64,000 nt of DNA, from positions 118,546 through 182,545 of the forward strand of contig OENT01000154.1 of assembly GCA_900239685.1 (NCBI GenBank), read 5' to 3'. Numbering within the stretch: the first letter of the stretch is position 1; each line of letters opens with the position of its first letter. The notes under the pieces were generated by a model that was given only the letters and a program-made list of their open reading frames with translations, ran no database searches and was not told the DNA's origin. Source of the stretch: Rotaria macrura. Lineage: Eukaryota; Rotifera; Eurotatoria; Philodinida; Philodinidae. The position numbers and the translations under genes were made by a program. Positions 63,544 through 64,000 of the stretch are shown here, piece after piece.

Positions 63544-63833
63544 TCATTCTTCTTTATATTTAGGAGAATCAGTGACAACTTCACTTCCACTGTCTATTTT
63601 TAAATCCATTCGTTCATTCAATAGAAACGCTAAATCTTTTGCATGAATATCACATTTGAGACTCTTAAATAAATAAATATGAATGTCGATATATTAGTAA
63701 GAGAAAAAATATTAACTTTTGAAATAATCAAAAGAATATACGCTTTTATGAATTTTCAGGTATTTGAGCAAATTTGACATTCTCTCTTAAACGAATCCTA
63801 TCGCCATCCAAATCAATCCAAAAACCATAGAAC
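63544..63833 (-). CDS. Possible exons of an unrecognised minus-strand gene
   Basis: Two protein-like stretches. One, starting near 63833 after a tag acceptor, reads FYGFWIDLDGDRIRLREN. The other runs from 63663 (after an ag acceptor) to TGA at 63544 and reads SLKCDIHAKDLAFLLNER, then a Ser/Glu-rich tail ending SPKYKEE. The donor joining them is unclear: a weak GTCAAA would keep the frame, while reading straight through meets a stop. Upstream exons would be at the window edge or beyond. No family recognised. Confidence 0.3.
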
Positions 63834-64000
63834 TATAAAATACTAAATTTTTTTATATTATTTACGTAACAGTTCCTTGCATGACAGGTGTTTCTTTGAC
63901 GATTTTCTTTGCTACCAATAAACTTGAAAGGTAATTTGCCCAGGTCGTTCGTTCCGGAGACCGGATCCGGCCGGAACCCGCAGGAAACGTGATATTTTCC

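Noticed and set aside
1..64000. CRISPR array, operon, riboswitch or prophage
   Set aside because: The window is eukaryotic, with GT-AG introns throughout; no regular repeat-spacer array or bacterial gene cluster was seen.

Overview
The window is AT-rich eukaryotic nuclear DNA. Most genes are split by very short GT-AG introns (about 50-100 bp) and are separated by long AT-rich spacers. The gene content is animal: tetraspanin, Rel/NF-kB, RNF123, GMPPB, MOCS3 and inositol-5-phosphatase. It also holds an ADP-ribosyltransferase fused to TPR repeats, a potato-inhibitor-I protein and a bacterial-looking double radical SAM enzyme. Together these suggest a bdelloid rotifer (Adineta/Rotaria type), a group known for horizontally acquired genes and expanded ART-TPR families. 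The species assignment is inference.

Layout. 0.5-3.0 kb (+): 3' end of an INPP5A-like inositol polyphosphate 5-phosphatase with a long low-complexity tail. 7.4-7.7 kb (-): a small two-exon secreted prepropeptide resembling the CRF/DH44/ELH hormones. 8.7-12.5 kb (+): a TspanC8-type tetraspanin in nine exons. 12.7-13.4 kb (+): a potato-inhibitor-I (CI-2/eglin fold) protein. 13.4-18.5 kb: no gene, but a palindromic MITE-like element and decayed repeats. 18.5-21.0 kb (-): an intronless 832-aa protein with two radical SAM domains and a mitochondrial-type leader. 24.1-43.9 kb (-): four immune-type genes in one orientation, namely Rel-homology protein A, an ART-TPR protein, Rel-homology protein B and a TIR-SAM protein, with a ~530-bp foldback element between the ART gene and Rel B. 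45.8-47.5 kb (-): GDP-mannose pyrophosphorylase B. 47.9-55.3 kb (-): E3 ligase RNF123/KPC1. 56.8-58.0 kb (-): intronless MOCS3/Uba4. 60.1-61.8 kb: a non-autonomous hAT-like transposon with an exact 8-bp target duplication and GC-rich subterminal repeats. 62.4-63.1 kb: a second large inverted-repeat element. Part of an unrecognised minus-strand gene may lie at 63.5-63.8 kb.

The genes do not form one pathway. The strongest functional grouping is the 24-44 kb block: two NF-kB-type transcription factors whose intron-exon structures largely correspond, plus two proteins of NAD-using families (ART, and a TIR domain with an S-x-x-C-x-x-E motif). It reads as an innate-immunity or stress-signalling neighbourhood. 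GMPPB, MOCS3 and RNF123 are housekeeping genes. Most exon structures were worked out by eye from reading frame and splice sites. Single splice sites may be wrong even where the gene call is firm.
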